Assembly (NCBI RefSeq): GCF_025562455.1
Contig: NZ_JAHPRO010000009.1
Location: forward strand, 82,099-146,098
DNA length: 64,000 nt
Source of the DNA: Acinetobacter sp. WU_MDCI_Axc73
GTDB lineage: Bacteria > Pseudomonadota > Gammaproteobacteria > Pseudomonadales > Moraxellaceae
Direction of reading: 5' to 3'
How positions within the stretch are numbered: the stretch's first letter is position 1; every line of letters begins with the position of its first letter. Below are positions 55,104 through 64,000 of the stretch, in pieces. The position numbers and the translations under genes were made by a program. Below the pieces are notes generated by a model, which worked only from the letters and a program-made list of their open reading frames with translations, did no database searches and was not told where the DNA came from.

Positions 55104-57302
55104 ATGCAAGAAAATCAAGAAAATAGATCTGGCTTGGGTCTCCTGAGTTATATCTGGAATGAATGGATTTCAACATACGTCATCCTCATCATGTTATTGC
55201 TGACGCTGATTATTGGAACAGGTGAAATGATCCATGGTCAGATGTTGCGTATGGGGGAGCGTTTATATGGTGATCCTGCAAGTGGGATGCAATATTCTTT
55301 TTTACGTGCTGAACCACAAAAACCAGATTGTGAACGCCATCCAAATATAGATGCGCAGGTTCAGCAACAGATGCAAGCCAATAAACATGATGAGTTTGCT
55401 GACTTTTTTGGTGCAGCTTCTGAATCAGATGTTCGAGCTTCTTTATTGGCAGCACAACAATTATGTGAAGAAAAGCATCAGTTTTATGATAAAGCGATGA
55501 AGCATATTGAATCACATCCATCGCTTCGTGCTTATCGCACCATGGAAACAACTTTCTTTGGTATCTTTAAATTTGGTACAGAGAATCGTACGATTTTCCT
55601 ACTGGTTATGGTGTTTTTTGCTGCCATTACGGCCAGTTTGAAAATTCATCATATTGGTCTGCGTAGTCCAAAAACGCGGGTTGATTTCCGTGTCTATTCT
55701 GTTGCAATGGTTCTGGGTAACGCACTATTAACCGCATCTACAGTGAGCCAATATCGCTCCCTGATAAATTCAGGTGTGACATTGACCACTGAAACATTGG
55801 TCATTGCATGGTTATGGATGGGCTTATTTAGTATTTTGACCTTAATTAGTGTGTACCAGTTCGTCAGAGTTCCAAAAACGGCATTGCCAGGTGGAAACTT
55901 CGGTTTAGCCTTACTCAGTATCCCTTTGTATGCTTTTATGTCCATTTTGACAGGTATTGCATTTACCTTCTTTATGGATTACCCAATGGGGCAAGGGATC
56001 TATTTGAGCATTCTGGTCGAATTCTCTGGAATCTTCTTGAATTTGGCCTTATTTATCTGGGCGGGTATGTTGCTAACTCAGACGCGTGTCATGGACTTGT
56101 TCCTGAACATTTTACGTCCGTGGAATCTTGCGCCTGAAACTTTGACTTGGCTCATTCTTTTGGCAGCGGCAATTCCGACAGCTTATACAGGCGCTTCAGG
56201 GATTTTCGTGATTGCAGCCGGTGCGATTATCTATAAAGAGGTTTGGAACTCGGGCGCACGTCGTCAATATGCATTGGCTGTCTCTGCTATGTCGGGTTCA
56301 TTGGGTGTGGTCATCCGCCCATGTCTACTGGTAGTTCTAATCGCAATGCTGGATAGTCGTCACGTAACGTCAGACGAGTTGTTTGATCATGGCTTCTATG
56401 TATTCTGGTTAACGGCATTTATTTTCTTAGGAGTATCGTTACTGCTTGCTGAAACTAAATTCCGTGTGAATTCACCTAAAGTTGCGATTCCAGGTATGTT
56501 ACGTGCTTTCATCCCTGTAATTCCTTATATCGTGATCACGGTAATCGTCTTGGCATTCTATAAGTATGGTCTAGACACCAGTATGAACGAATTCACTGCA
56601 CCTGTGATTTTACCGCTGGTATTGATTGCGATTATCCTGTTTGATAAATTGCGTAAAGAGCCAGAAAATATCCCTCAAGTAGAGATGCATGAATCTTTAG
56701 TTAAACAACATGAACAAGATTCTCCATACTTACGTGAGCATGGCGCACAAAGCGGTCAATATCGTCGTGGTTTTTTCAGCTCTATGCACTTTGCTACAGC
56801 GGAGACCGTCGGGCATATCGGTGCACTGATTATCTTAATGGCGCTTTCAGCGAGTGTTGGTGGTCTGATTGAACGTACTGAGATTGTGGAATACTTACCG
56901 ACACATTTGGGAAGTATTTATATTTCATTGTTCTTTATTGCCATGTTATTAGCTTTGATTGGCATGTGTACGGATCCATTTGGTGCGGTGATTTTGGTTG
57001 CAGCAACCATTGCTCCAGTCGCCTACGAAAATGGTATTCATCCAATTCACTTCTGGATGATTGTACTGGTTGCTTTCGAATTGGGCTATGTTACACCACC
57101 AGTTGCACTGAATCATTTGTTGACGAGGTTATCAGTCGGAGATGAGGAAGTTGCTGCCGCAGATAAAGAAGCCAAAGAAAAATATAAAGGTTTTTATTAT
57201 CGTTATGAGCGTTGGTTATTACCGATTATGGTGCTATTCCCAGCCTTAATGATTGTGACCTTTGCACCTTATATCTTCAAGATGTTTGGTTGGTATCATT
57301 AA
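55104..57302 (+). CDS. TRAP transporter permease, fused small and large subunits (DctQ-DctM type)
   Basis: This 732-residue inner-membrane protein is far longer than a DctM subunit (about 425). The C-terminal part carries DctM-like motifs: LILLAAAIPTAYTGASGIFV, SGSLGVVIRPCLL, GMCTDPFGAVILVAATIAP and HFWMIVLVAFELGYVTPPVA. The N-terminal 330 residues hold one span (about 20-43), a roughly 110-residue polar, probably periplasmic insert with two Cys, then four spans resembling a fused DctQ. TRAP systems are secondary, ion-driven importers that need a periplasmic binding protein, and none is adjacent. The ribosome-binding site is GGAAAAG. The substrate is unknown. Confidence 0.88.
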   Translation: MQENQENRSGLGLLSYIWNEWISTYVILIMLLLTLIIGTGEMIHGQMLRMGERLYGDPASGMQYSFLRAEPQKPDCERHPNIDAQVQQQMQANKHDEFADFFGAASESDVRASLLAAQQLCEEKHQFYDKAMKHIESHPSLRAYRTMETTFFGIFKFGTENRTIFLLVMVFFAAITASLKIHHIGLRSPKTRVDFRVYSVAMVLGNALLTASTVSQYRSLINSGVTLTTETLVIAWLWMGLFSILTLISVYQFVRVPKTALPGGNFGLALLSIPLYAFMSILTGIAFTFFMDYPMGQGIYLSILVEFSGIFLNLALFIWAGMLLTQTRVMDLFLNILRPWNLAPETLTWLILLAAAIPTAYTGASGIFVIAAGAIIYKEVWNSGARRQYALAVSAMSGSLGVVIRPCLLVVLIAMLDSRHVTSDELFDHGFYVFWLTAFIFLGVSLLLAETKFRVNSPKVAIPGMLRAFIPVIPYIVITVIVLAFYKYGLDTSMNEFTAPVILPLVLIAIILFDKLRKEPENIPQVEMHESLVKQHEQDSPYLREHGAQSGQYRRGFFSSMHFATAETVGHIGALIILMALSASVGGLIERTEIVEYLPTHLGSIYISLFFIAMLLALIGMCTDPFGAVILVAATIAPVAYENGIHPIHFWMIVLVAFELGYVTPPVALNHLLTRLSVGDEEVAAADKEAKEKYKGFYYRYERWLLPIMVLFPALMIVTFAPYIFKMFGWYH

Positions 57303-57318
57303 TTTTCAAAGATCAATC

Positions 57319-57343
57319 ATAAAGCACCTTCGGGTGCTTTTTT
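57319..57343 (+). terminator. Terminator of the TRAP permease gene
   Basis: AAAGCACC-TTCG-GGTGCTTT forms an 8-bp stem with a UUCG loop and T run, 18 bases after the stop. The remaining 250 bases to 57592 show no gene or clear structure. Confidence 0.9.
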
Positions 57344-57592
57344 ACGATTGAAATCAATTGCATAATCAAACTAGACTTTACTCTGTGATTGATCGTCAGA
57401 GGCACTCGATCACTCATCAACATACTTGCTTCTTTAAGGAGCAATAAGAAAACAGGCTAAAGCCGAATCATTTGATTTAAGTATTTGCTATATAAGGTAT
57501 AGCGCATATTTTTGACACTTTAATACCGCTATTTTGATGATAGCTAAGGGTTGGATCTGTGCTGGACAAACCCAAGTTTTAAAGAGTAAATT

Positions 57593-58033
57593 TTATTTTT
57601 GCTCGGCCAATTGTGTTTCAAGTAACTTGATTTGTTCCTCTTTTAACTTAATCAACGTGTCAGCATCCTGATGTTGGGCTTGGAGCGATGATTGTTGATC
57701 TTTAAGTTGTTCTTGAATATCATCAAGTTTGGCGATTTCCTCTTTTGCAAGGGAAAGATGATCTGGCACAGGCGTTTTTAAGATAGAGTCATCAATTAAA
57801 GTGCTTGGTGCAGGCTCACTTGCAGCAGATACCTTGTCAGTTTCTGTCGATGCTTGTGTTGAATTGGATAACCTTGTTTCTTGCTTTCCAATGGTTGGTG
57901 TTTGAGTTTTTTTTGATTCAGTTTGATGCTCAGCAAAAAACCATTGTGCAGCTAAAAATAACAACACAATGATGCTGACTCCCCCAATAATCATCCATAA
58001 CAACCGAGAGTTATGGCGTTGTTCTAACGTCAT
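57593..58033 (-). CDS. Membrane-anchored coiled-coil protein, unknown function
   Basis: This 146-residue protein has a short cytoplasmic N-terminus, one span at about 13-30 (MIIGGVSIIVLLFLAAQWF) and a Thr/Ser-rich linker of about 55 residues. It ends in a heptad-type helix (about 95-145, IAKLDDIQEQLKDQQSSLQ and onward). AAAGG lies 8 bases upstream of the ATG. It starts 12 bases after the yheV stop, so it is probably the last gene of a prlC-yheV transcript. I recognise no family. Confidence 0.65.
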   Translation of the reverse strand: MTLEQRHNSRLLWMIIGGVSIIVLLFLAAQWFFAEHQTESKKTQTPTIGKQETRLSNSTQASTETDKVSAASEPAPSTLIDDSILKTPVPDHLSLAKEEIAKLDDIQEQLKDQQSSLQAQHQDADTLIKLKEEQIKLLETQLAEQK

Positions 58034-58045
58034 TGTTTAAACCTT

Positions 58046-58255
58046 TTATTTTGAGCGACGTGGTTTGAACTGTATCACTCCGACTTCATCTGCAACTGCC
58101 GGAATATCGTGTTCTTCAACATGAGTAGGGCGATTTTCACTATAGTCGCACTCGATACATTCAATCCATTCGTCGTCGTTTGTGGTGAGCATGACAATCC
58201 GATCTGTGGCACCGCATTTTGGACATTTAGCACCTGCAATAAACCGACGTTTCAT
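58046..58255 (-). CDS. yheV: YheV-family putative zinc-ribbon protein
   Basis: ATG 58255 (MKRRFIAGAKCPKCGATDRI) matches the family start; a TTG five codons upstream is possible. The 69-residue protein has two CxxC pairs (CPKC and CIEC) forming a probable zinc ribbon, then a charged tail. Function is unknown. It lies 42 bases after prlC. Confidence 0.85.
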   Translation of the reverse strand: MKRRFIAGAKCPKCGATDRIVMLTTNDDEWIECIECDYSENRPTHVEEHDIPAVADEVGVIQFKPRRSK

Positions 58256-58297
58256 TTTGTCACTTCCCAACCACTTACGAACATTTTAAGGTTTAGT

Positions 58298-60349
58298 TTA
58301 AGCCGTTTTAGGGTCGCTCGTCCAACCCTGATGACGTAATAATGCATCAATTTTTGGTTCACGGCCTCGGAAGTTAACAAATGCCTCTAAAGCCGTATCT
58401 TTGCCACCCACCGCAAGAATCGCTTCGCGAAATTCATGTCCTGTGTCTGTGTTGAAAATACCTTCTGCTTCAAATCGATCAAAGGCATCACTGGCAAGCA
58501 CTTCAGCCCATTTATAAGAGTAATATCCTGCCGCATAACCGCCTGCAAAAATATGACTGAAACTGTGCTGAAAACGGTTGTATGCGGCAGTTGGCAATAC
58601 AGAAAATTGACCGCGAATTCCATCTAAAACAGACTGAATTTGTGTGCTATTCAAAGCAGGATTTTTCGAATGAATGGTCAAATCGAACAAAGCAAATTCA
58701 ATCTGTCTAAGAGTCTGCATTCCTGACTGAAAAAAGCGAGCATTTAACAATGCACTGAGTAATTCTTCAGGAAGGGCTTGTTTGGTTTCAATATGTTCAC
58801 TGAGTACATCCAAACTTTCTTTGTCCCATGTCCAAAACTCCATAAACTGGCTCGGAAGTTCTACAGCATCCCATGCTACGCCATGTGTGCCTGCGACCGA
58901 AATATTATCGACCTCAGTCAACATATGATGTAAGCCATGTCCAAATTCATGAAACAGCGTATTGACCTCATCATGGCTGAGTAATGCAGGCTGATTGCCA
59001 ACAGGTGGAGTAAAGTTACAGACCATATAACAGATTGGTTTTTGTAAACCTTGTGCAGTTTGCATACGGGAACGGAAGCCGCTCATCCATGCACCACCAC
59101 GTTTTCCACTACGTGCATAAAGGTCGAAATAAAAGCCAGCAATGACTTTACCTTGATCTTCGAGTTCATAATAATGAACATCTGGATGCCAGACAGGTGC
59201 TTGACGTTCCACAATCTGAACACCGTATAAGCGATTGACGATCTGGAAAAGTCCCTGAATAATTTTGGGTGCTGGGAAATACGGTTTCAGGGTTTCCTGA
59301 GATAAATTAAATACCTGTTGTTTAAGTTTTTCTGAATAATAACCACTGTCCCAAGGTTGTAATTGCTCAATACCATCTTGCTTGGCAATGGTTTTCAGTT
59401 CAGCTACTTCTTGTTGAGCAGGCGCGCGCGCATGTTCAGCCAGATCGACCAAAAAGTCATGTACCGTTTGTACATCAGGCGCCATTTTACTCGCCAGTGA
59501 ATATTCTGCAAAATTATGAAAACCAAGCAATACTGACATTTCCTGACGTAATTTCAGGATTTCTTCCATGACCACAGTATTATCAAACTCTTTATGATCT
59601 GATTGATCCGAGGCACGAGTGGTATAAGCTTTATATAACTCTTCGCGTAAATCACGGTCATCGGCATAGGTCATAATCGCCAGATAAGCAGGCATGTCCA
59701 GTGTTGCGACAGGTTGATCTAGCTCACGCTGTTGACCATATTGTTTAAGCAGTTCGATATTGCTTTGTGATAAGCCTTTAAGTTGTTCCGGATTTAAAGG
59801 TTTAAAATAGGCCTGAGTTGCATCCAGCACATGATTAGAAAAATCAGAAGATAGTTGCGATAAACGTGCTGAGATTTCTGCGTAACGTTTTTTTGCTTCA
59901 CCTTCTAGGGCAACACCTGAAAGTTTGAAATCACGTAAGGCTAAACGAATCGCACTTTGTTGTGCAGCACTTAAATTAGAAAATTCAGCACTATCATGGA
60001 TCTGTTGGTAAGTTTGATAGAGCGTCGTATGTTGCCCAAGCTGTGTATAATATTCACTTAGAGCAGGCAATAATGATTGAAAGACTTCACGGGTTTGCGC
60101 ATTACTCATCACGGCATTTAGATGTGACAAAACGCCCCATGATTCACTCATATTGTTTTCAAGTTCATCCATTTGTTCCAACACGTGTACTTGCGCAGCA
60201 AAATTAGTTGGAACATCTTGTAAAGTCTCTAAGAACTTTTGACCCTGATGAATATTTTTTTCAATCTCTTGTTTTAGGCTGTCTAGTTGGATGTGATCAA
60301 ATTGAGGAACGGGAAGCGTTGCTTGCTGTAAAGTCATTATCTTTGCCAT
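58298..60349 (-). CDS. prlC: Oligopeptidase A (M3 metallopeptidase)
   Basis: PrlC degrades cytoplasmic peptides such as cleaved signal peptides. The 683-residue protein has the zinc motif HEFGH in LFHEFGHGLHHML at about residue 465-475 and a downstream Glu in AWDAVELPSQFMEFW. GGYAAGYYSYKWAEVLASDAF near the C-terminus is a conserved substrate-side block. A second ATG lies four codons in (60337). It heads a likely prlC-yheV-coiled-coil operon. Confidence 0.94.
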   Translation of the reverse strand: MAKIMTLQQATLPVPQFDHIQLDSLKQEIEKNIHQGQKFLETLQDVPTNFAAQVHVLEQMDELENNMSESWGVLSHLNAVMSNAQTREVFQSLLPALSEYYTQLGQHTTLYQTYQQIHDSAEFSNLSAAQQSAIRLALRDFKLSGVALEGEAKKRYAEISARLSQLSSDFSNHVLDATQAYFKPLNPEQLKGLSQSNIELLKQYGQQRELDQPVATLDMPAYLAIMTYADDRDLREELYKAYTTRASDQSDHKEFDNTVVMEEILKLRQEMSVLLGFHNFAEYSLASKMAPDVQTVHDFLVDLAEHARAPAQQEVAELKTIAKQDGIEQLQPWDSGYYSEKLKQQVFNLSQETLKPYFPAPKIIQGLFQIVNRLYGVQIVERQAPVWHPDVHYYELEDQGKVIAGFYFDLYARSGKRGGAWMSGFRSRMQTAQGLQKPICYMVCNFTPPVGNQPALLSHDEVNTLFHEFGHGLHHMLTEVDNISVAGTHGVAWDAVELPSQFMEFWTWDKESLDVLSEHIETKQALPEELLSALLNARFFQSGMQTLRQIEFALFDLTIHSKNPALNSTQIQSVLDGIRGQFSVLPTAAYNRFQHSFSHIFAGGYAAGYYSYKWAEVLASDAFDRFEAEGIFNTDTGHEFREAILAVGGKDTALEAFVNFRGREPKIDALLRHQGWTSDPKTA

Positions 60350-60498
60350 AATTTTTTAAACTTATGACTAGATGTAAGGGTTTAACGCAAGGAAATCAAG
60401 CTGGGCTAAAGATTTATTAAGCGGATTTCTCACAGTGATGATTTGGCTTTATTGATTTGGGCCAACAATCATTCTGAGTAACGTCCATAAAACCAATG

Positions 60499-61098
60499 CT
60501 ATTTGAGGATGCGATATTTGATATGGGTGACCAGATCAGTTCCTCTTTGTTCTAATATTTCTAAATTGATCTCTGGCATTTCTTCAAACAAACGTTGACC
60601 TTGACCGACAATGACGGGAACGATATGTAACCACAACTCATCAATCAGCCCTGCTCTAAGATATTGATTAACGGTATGCGCGCCGCCTGCAATTGCAACA
60701 TCTTTATCGCCCGCCAGTTTTTTCGCTTGTTCAAGTGCGCTCAATATTCCATCAGTGACAAAATAAAAAGTCGTTCCACCTTGTAAACTCAGGCTGTCAC
60801 GTGCTGTATGCGTCAGAACAAAAACAGGCGCATGATAGGGTGGTTCTTCACCCCACCAGCCTTGCCATGTACTATATTGTGCCCCAGTTGGACCAAACAT
60901 ATTACGACCCATAATAAACGCGCCCGCAGACGTGAGACTGGCGATTTCATTTCTGTTTTGATCTGCTTGACCAAATAACCATTTACATAAACTTTGGTGA
61001 ATATTGGGTAATTCACCAAAAGGTTTATCTTCGGTCATATGCAGGCCAGCAACGAAACCATCCACAGATATACACATACCGCTTATGACTTTTCCCAT
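60499..61098 (-). CDS. RibD C-terminal-like dihydrofolate reductase family protein
   Basis: This 199-residue protein has the DHFR-like reductase fold: ISGMCISVDGFVAG at the N-terminus, AGAFIMGRNMFGPTG, and KLAGDKDVAIAGGAHTVNQYLRAGLIDELWLHIVPVIVGQG (conserved blocks DVAIAGGA and LIDELWLHIVPV). This is the YwjB/YyaP-like group related to RibD reductase, NADPH-binding with unknown substrate. It is not a canonical FolA. It lies 38 bases after the rnr stop on the same strand. Confidence 0.87.
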   Translation of the reverse strand: MGKVISGMCISVDGFVAGLHMTEDKPFGELPNIHQSLCKWLFGQADQNRNEIASLTSAGAFIMGRNMFGPTGAQYSTWQGWWGEEPPYHAPVFVLTHTARDSLSLQGGTTFYFVTDGILSALEQAKKLAGDKDVAIAGGAHTVNQYLRAGLIDELWLHIVPVIVGQGQRLFEEMPEINLEILEQRGTDLVTHIKYRILK

Positions 61099-61136
61099 AG
61101 TGACCTTCCTTGGTTCTATTTCACTGGTCGTTCTAT

Positions 61137-63554
61137 CTAACTGTCCGATTTGCTTTTAGCATTGGACTTTTTACGTTTGGGCTTGGTTTTTTTCTTGGGT
61201 TTTTCAGTCTTCACTGCTACGGGAGCAGCAGCTTTTTTAGTTGACTTCTTACCATACGAACTCGGTTTACTTTTAGACTTCTCTTTCTTGCGTGAGGGTT
61301 GTTGATGAGATTCAACGCTCTCACCTTGCGCATTAAACACTTGCTCAGTAGTTTGAGCTTTGCTAGTTCGTGGCGCACGACTTCGAATGATTCGACCTGC
61401 ATGGGTAATTTGTTGAATCAGCTCAAAATCAATTTTGCGTTCTTCCAGATTTACCGCAGCGACTTTGATTTTGACTTCATCACCTAGACCAAAGATTTGA
61501 CCACGATTTTGCCCGACTAAACTTTGGCTCGCTTGATCGTAAAGGAAGAAATCATCACCCAAATGACTGACATGAATCATGCCGTCTACATATAAATCTT
61601 TTAAGGTGACGAATAAACCGAACTCAGTTACCGCACTAATAATGCCAATAAACTCTTCACCCAAATGCTGTTGCATATAGTGACATTTCAGCCATGACGT
61701 TACGCTACGAGACGCTTCATCGGCACGACGTTCAGTTTTGGAAAACTGTTCACCTGCATCATCCAGTGCTGCACCAGAAAGAGGATACGGTTTTTGCTGT
61801 AAATGCGCCTTGATTGAACGATGTAACAGTAAATCAGGATAACGGCGAATTGGCGAAGTAAAATGCGTATAGGCTTCATACGCCAAACCATAGTGACCTG
61901 CATTTTTAGCGCCGTAATAGGCTTGCATCATCGAGCGTAATAACACTGCATGGATACTTGGTGCATCAATTCGATCTTTGGTGGCTTCAATCACACGTTG
62001 ATAATCTGCCTGTGTTGGCTGATCAGGGAACGGCAAACCTAGTAACTTAACAAAATCTTTGACTTTCTGAATGCGTGAAAATTCGGGCGCCTCATGCACA
62101 CGATAAAGCATCGGAATATCATGTTCCAATGCATATTCTGCTGCTGCGACATTGGCAAGCAACATACATTCTTCAATCAATTTATGCGCTTCATTTCGAG
62201 TACGCGGTAAAATTTCTTTAATTCCACCCAACTCATCAAACGTCATATAGGTTTCAACAGTTTCAAACTCCATCGCATGACGTTTTGCACGTAGTTCTTT
62301 CAGCGTTTGATAAAGTTGGAACAAGGTATTTAGGGATTTTTGAATCGATTTATCCGCTGGGATCGCATCCGTCTGGCCATCAAAATAGTGACCGACCTGT
62401 GTATAGGTTAAACGTGCTTTGGAGTGCATCACCGATGGATAAAATTCATAGCTCATTACGCGACCAGCACGCGACAGTTTTAGGTCACACACCATACACA
62501 GGCGATCGACATGCGGATTGAGTGAGCAAAGGCCGTTGGAAAGGGCTTCTGGTAACATCGGTAACACAAAATGCGGAAAATATACAGATGTACCGCGTTC
62601 CTGAGCTTCATCATCAAGTGGTTTCCCTAAACGCACATAATGACTGACATCGGCAATTGCCACGACCACACGATAGCCACCACCTGCGCGTTTTTCGGCA
62701 TAGACCGCATCATCAAAATCTCGGGCATCCTCACCATCAATGGTCACTAATGGTAAATCACGCAAATCGATACGATCTGCGATATCTTTTTTAGAAGGCT
62801 CTTTAAAGCTTTCAGCCTCTGCGACTACTTCTTCAGGAAACTCATAAGGCAGACCATATTCTAAAATAGTCTGAGGAATAATGATCTCGGTATCAGCCTT
62901 GTCCGCCATAGATTGAATGACATGCCCAGTCGCAAACTCTTCGCGGGTTGGATAATCATCAATTTCAATCCGCAAGTAATCGCCCACTTTCGCATTGGCA
63001 TGTTCAACTAATTCTTTTTCTAAAGGAATGGGTTGGTGCGCATTCGGTGCAGCAGGTTGAATATGAAATTCACCTTCATGTTCTGCTACTTTACCAATAA
63101 GCTGTTTGACTCGATGTTGCGTCACTTCAGTAATAAAACCCCAGCCTTTGCCTTTACGGTCAACTGAAGTTTGACGGACTTTGACTCGATCACCATTAAA
63201 TACTAAACGTAATTCACGCTCAGGCAGTAACAGGTCATTTTGACCATCGATATGCGCTGAACCCAGACCTTTGTTATTAATATAAACAGTGGCATCAAAA
63301 GTCGGTTGATCGCCAAGAAGCTGAAACTTGAAACCATCTTTAGCAATCTGACCGTCACGAACCATCGCGCTCAAGCGATGGCTTAAAGCATCGATACTTT
63401 TTTGATCTTTGATTTCAAAATGATCGACCAATTCGGCGTGCGAAAGGGGCGTATCGACTTGTTCAAGTGTATTTAAGATGAGCGTACGACTCGGGATCGG
63501 ATTATCGTAACGTTCAGATTCCGCTTTCGCTTCAGGGTCAACCCAATTTTTCAT
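61137..63554 (-). CDS. rnr: Ribonuclease R
   Basis: RNase R is a processive 3'-5' exoribonuclease that degrades structured RNA. The family N-terminus (MKNWVDPEAKAESERYDNPI) favours the start at 63554; ATGs at 63572 and 63593 are also in frame and none has a strong ribosome-binding site. The product is about 805 residues. Visible domains are the N-terminal helix-turn-helix (PLSHAELVDHF), CSD regions, the RNB catalytic block TIDGEDARDFDDAVYAEK, the AHYGLAYEAYTHFTSPIRRYPDLL-type region (given in part as HFTSPIRRYPDLL), the S1 domain EFIGIISAVTEFGLFV, and a Lys/Ser-rich tail. Confidence 0.95.
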   Translation of the reverse strand: MKNWVDPEAKAESERYDNPIPSRTLILNTLEQVDTPLSHAELVDHFEIKDQKSIDALSHRLSAMVRDGQIAKDGFKFQLLGDQPTFDATVYINNKGLGSAHIDGQNDLLLPERELRLVFNGDRVKVRQTSVDRKGKGWGFITEVTQHRVKQLIGKVAEHEGEFHIQPAAPNAHQPIPLEKELVEHANAKVGDYLRIEIDDYPTREEFATGHVIQSMADKADTEIIIPQTILEYGLPYEFPEEVVAEAESFKEPSKKDIADRIDLRDLPLVTIDGEDARDFDDAVYAEKRAGGGYRVVVAIADVSHYVRLGKPLDDEAQERGTSVYFPHFVLPMLPEALSNGLCSLNPHVDRLCMVCDLKLSRAGRVMSYEFYPSVMHSKARLTYTQVGHYFDGQTDAIPADKSIQKSLNTLFQLYQTLKELRAKRHAMEFETVETYMTFDELGGIKEILPRTRNEAHKLIEECMLLANVAAAEYALEHDIPMLYRVHEAPEFSRIQKVKDFVKLLGLPFPDQPTQADYQRVIEATKDRIDAPSIHAVLLRSMMQAYYGAKNAGHYGLAYEAYTHFTSPIRRYPDLLLHRSIKAHLQQKPYPLSGAALDDAGEQFSKTERRADEASRSVTSWLKCHYMQQHLGEEFIGIISAVTEFGLFVTLKDLYVDGMIHVSHLGDDFFLYDQASQSLVGQNRGQIFGLGDEVKIKVAAVNLEERKIDFELIQQITHAGRIIRSRAPRTSKAQTTEQVFNAQGESVESHQQPSRKKEKSKSKPSSYGKKSTKKAAAPVAVKTEKPKKKTKPKRKKSNAKSKSDS

Positions 63555-63778
63555 AATGTCTTTTGGCTTCATATTTGAAGATAAGTTTAGCATAGCTTAT
63601 GCAGGAACATTCTGCATGATCATCATGACAAGTTTATGTGATTTAGTTTTGCAGACGTATAGTGCAAAGATAGTCATTATATTAACAAGCTGTAAACACT
63701 CCTTAATTCGACAGAGTACAATTTTGTTTAAAAAATAGTTAATTGGATAAAAAACTAGGAAAAAATAGATGTGATGAC

Positions 63779-63807
63779 TTGCAGTTCACAGGCTAAGTTT
63801 GTATTAT
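63779..63807 (+). promoter_or_regulatory. Promoter of the tRNA genes
   Basis: TTGCAG (63779-63784) and TATTAT (63802-63807) with a 17-base spacer, followed by a GC-rich discriminator (GGCGGC) typical of stringently controlled stable-RNA promoters. It lies 14 bases before tRNA-Ser. Confidence 0.85.
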
Positions 63808-63820
63808 GGCGGCTCGTTAC

Positions 63821-63910
63821 GGTGAGATGGGTGAGTGGCTTAAACCACATCCCTGCTAAGGATGCGTACGGGTAACTGTACCGAGGGTTCGAATCCCTCT
63901 CTCACCGCCA
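63821..63910 (+). tRNA. tRNA-Ser (GCU)
   Basis: Acceptor GGTGAGA pairs with TCTCACC, discriminator G at 63907, CCA encoded at 63908-63910. The anticodon loop CTGCTAA gives GCU (63855-63857). The long variable arm TACGGGTAACTGTACCG (class II) and the TTCGAAT T-loop confirm a serine tRNA. Confidence 0.97.
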
Positions 63911-63925
63911 ACGAATACTTATGAT

Positions 63926-64000
63926 GCGCTCATAGCTCAGCTGGATAGAGCACTTGGCTACGAACTAAGGGGTCGGGAGTTCGAATCTCTCTGAGCGCAC
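63926..64000 (+). tRNA. tRNA-Arg (ACG), cut by window edge
   Basis: Acceptor GCGCTCA pairs with TGAGCGC, discriminator A at 63999; the CCA is cut after its first C. The anticodon loop CTACGAA gives ACG (63960-63962), a target of A-to-I editing by TadA. The T-loop is TTCGAAT. It lies 15 bases after tRNA-Ser, probably one transcript. Confidence 0.96.

Noticed and set aside
63800..64000. tRNA-associated integration site or prophage end
   Set aside because: The window ends at tRNA-Arg, and no integrase gene, att-like duplication or phage gene is visible nearby.

Overview
The window reads as chromosomal DNA of an Acinetobacter-like gammaproteobacterium (Moraxellaceae). This rests on the low GC content, the gene order and recognisable family members: a mlaFEDCB operon next to corA, an AlmA-type flavin monooxygenase directly after the S10-spc-alpha ribosomal cluster, and a TRAP permease grouped with a TatT-like lipoprotein. 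I see no insertion sequence, prophage, CRISPR array or integron. This is core chromosome with a few accessory pockets. Species assignment is not possible from the sequence alone.

Layout. 1-6 kb: start of an acyl-CoA dehydrogenase gene running off the left edge, a decayed small gene, aroE, an OmpA-domain protein, a small membrane protein, hemF and ribA. 6-12 kb: dxs, suhB, a small P-loop kinase-like protein and a DEAD-box RNA helicase with a long leader and a repeat-rich Arg/Gly tail. 12-16 kb: the complete mlaFEDCB phospholipid-transport operon and convergent corA. 16-22 kb: a LOG-family protein, a Nudix hydrolase, comF-recG, an epimerase-like protein and a periplasmic solute-binding-like protein. 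22-29 kb: plsB, tesB, a dicarboxylate/amino-acid symporter, a PF10118-type protein and engB. 29-35 kb: nsrR and a truncated flavohemoglobin with an NsrR-type operator, a HerA/YjgR-like ATPase, a PLP C-S lyase and a glutamine amidotransferase-like protein.

35.0-48.9 kb is the fused S10, spc and alpha ribosomal protein cluster (rpsJ to rplQ, with secY and rpoA), 29 genes all on the plus strand. It has a clear promoter and structured leader in front of rpsJ, strong hairpins at the rpsQ/rplN and rpmJ/rpsM junctions, and a strong terminator after rplQ. Two genes, rpmD and rpmJ, encode proteins of only 58 and 38 residues.

48.9-64 kb: an AlmA-like monooxygenase with an operator-like dyad in its promoter region, an acyl-CoA dehydrogenase, sdhE with an overlapping YgfX-like gene, a 35-residue membrane peptide with a near-perfect Shine-Dalgarno, then a lipoprotein / rhombosortase-like protease / fused TRAP permease group. 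After these come prlC-yheV and a coiled-coil membrane protein, a RibD-like reductase and rnr. tRNA-Ser(GCU) and tRNA-Arg(ACG) sit at the right edge behind a good promoter.

The most unusual points are: (i) the flavohemoglobin that stops exactly at the NAD-domain boundary and has a degenerate flavin motif, yet keeps a near-perfect NsrR-type operator; (ii) the lipoprotein-rhombosortase-TRAP group with no local solute-binding protein, while an orphan solute-binding-like gene lies about 30 kb away; (iii) the 35-residue membrane peptide; and (iv) the structured leader of the RNA helicase.
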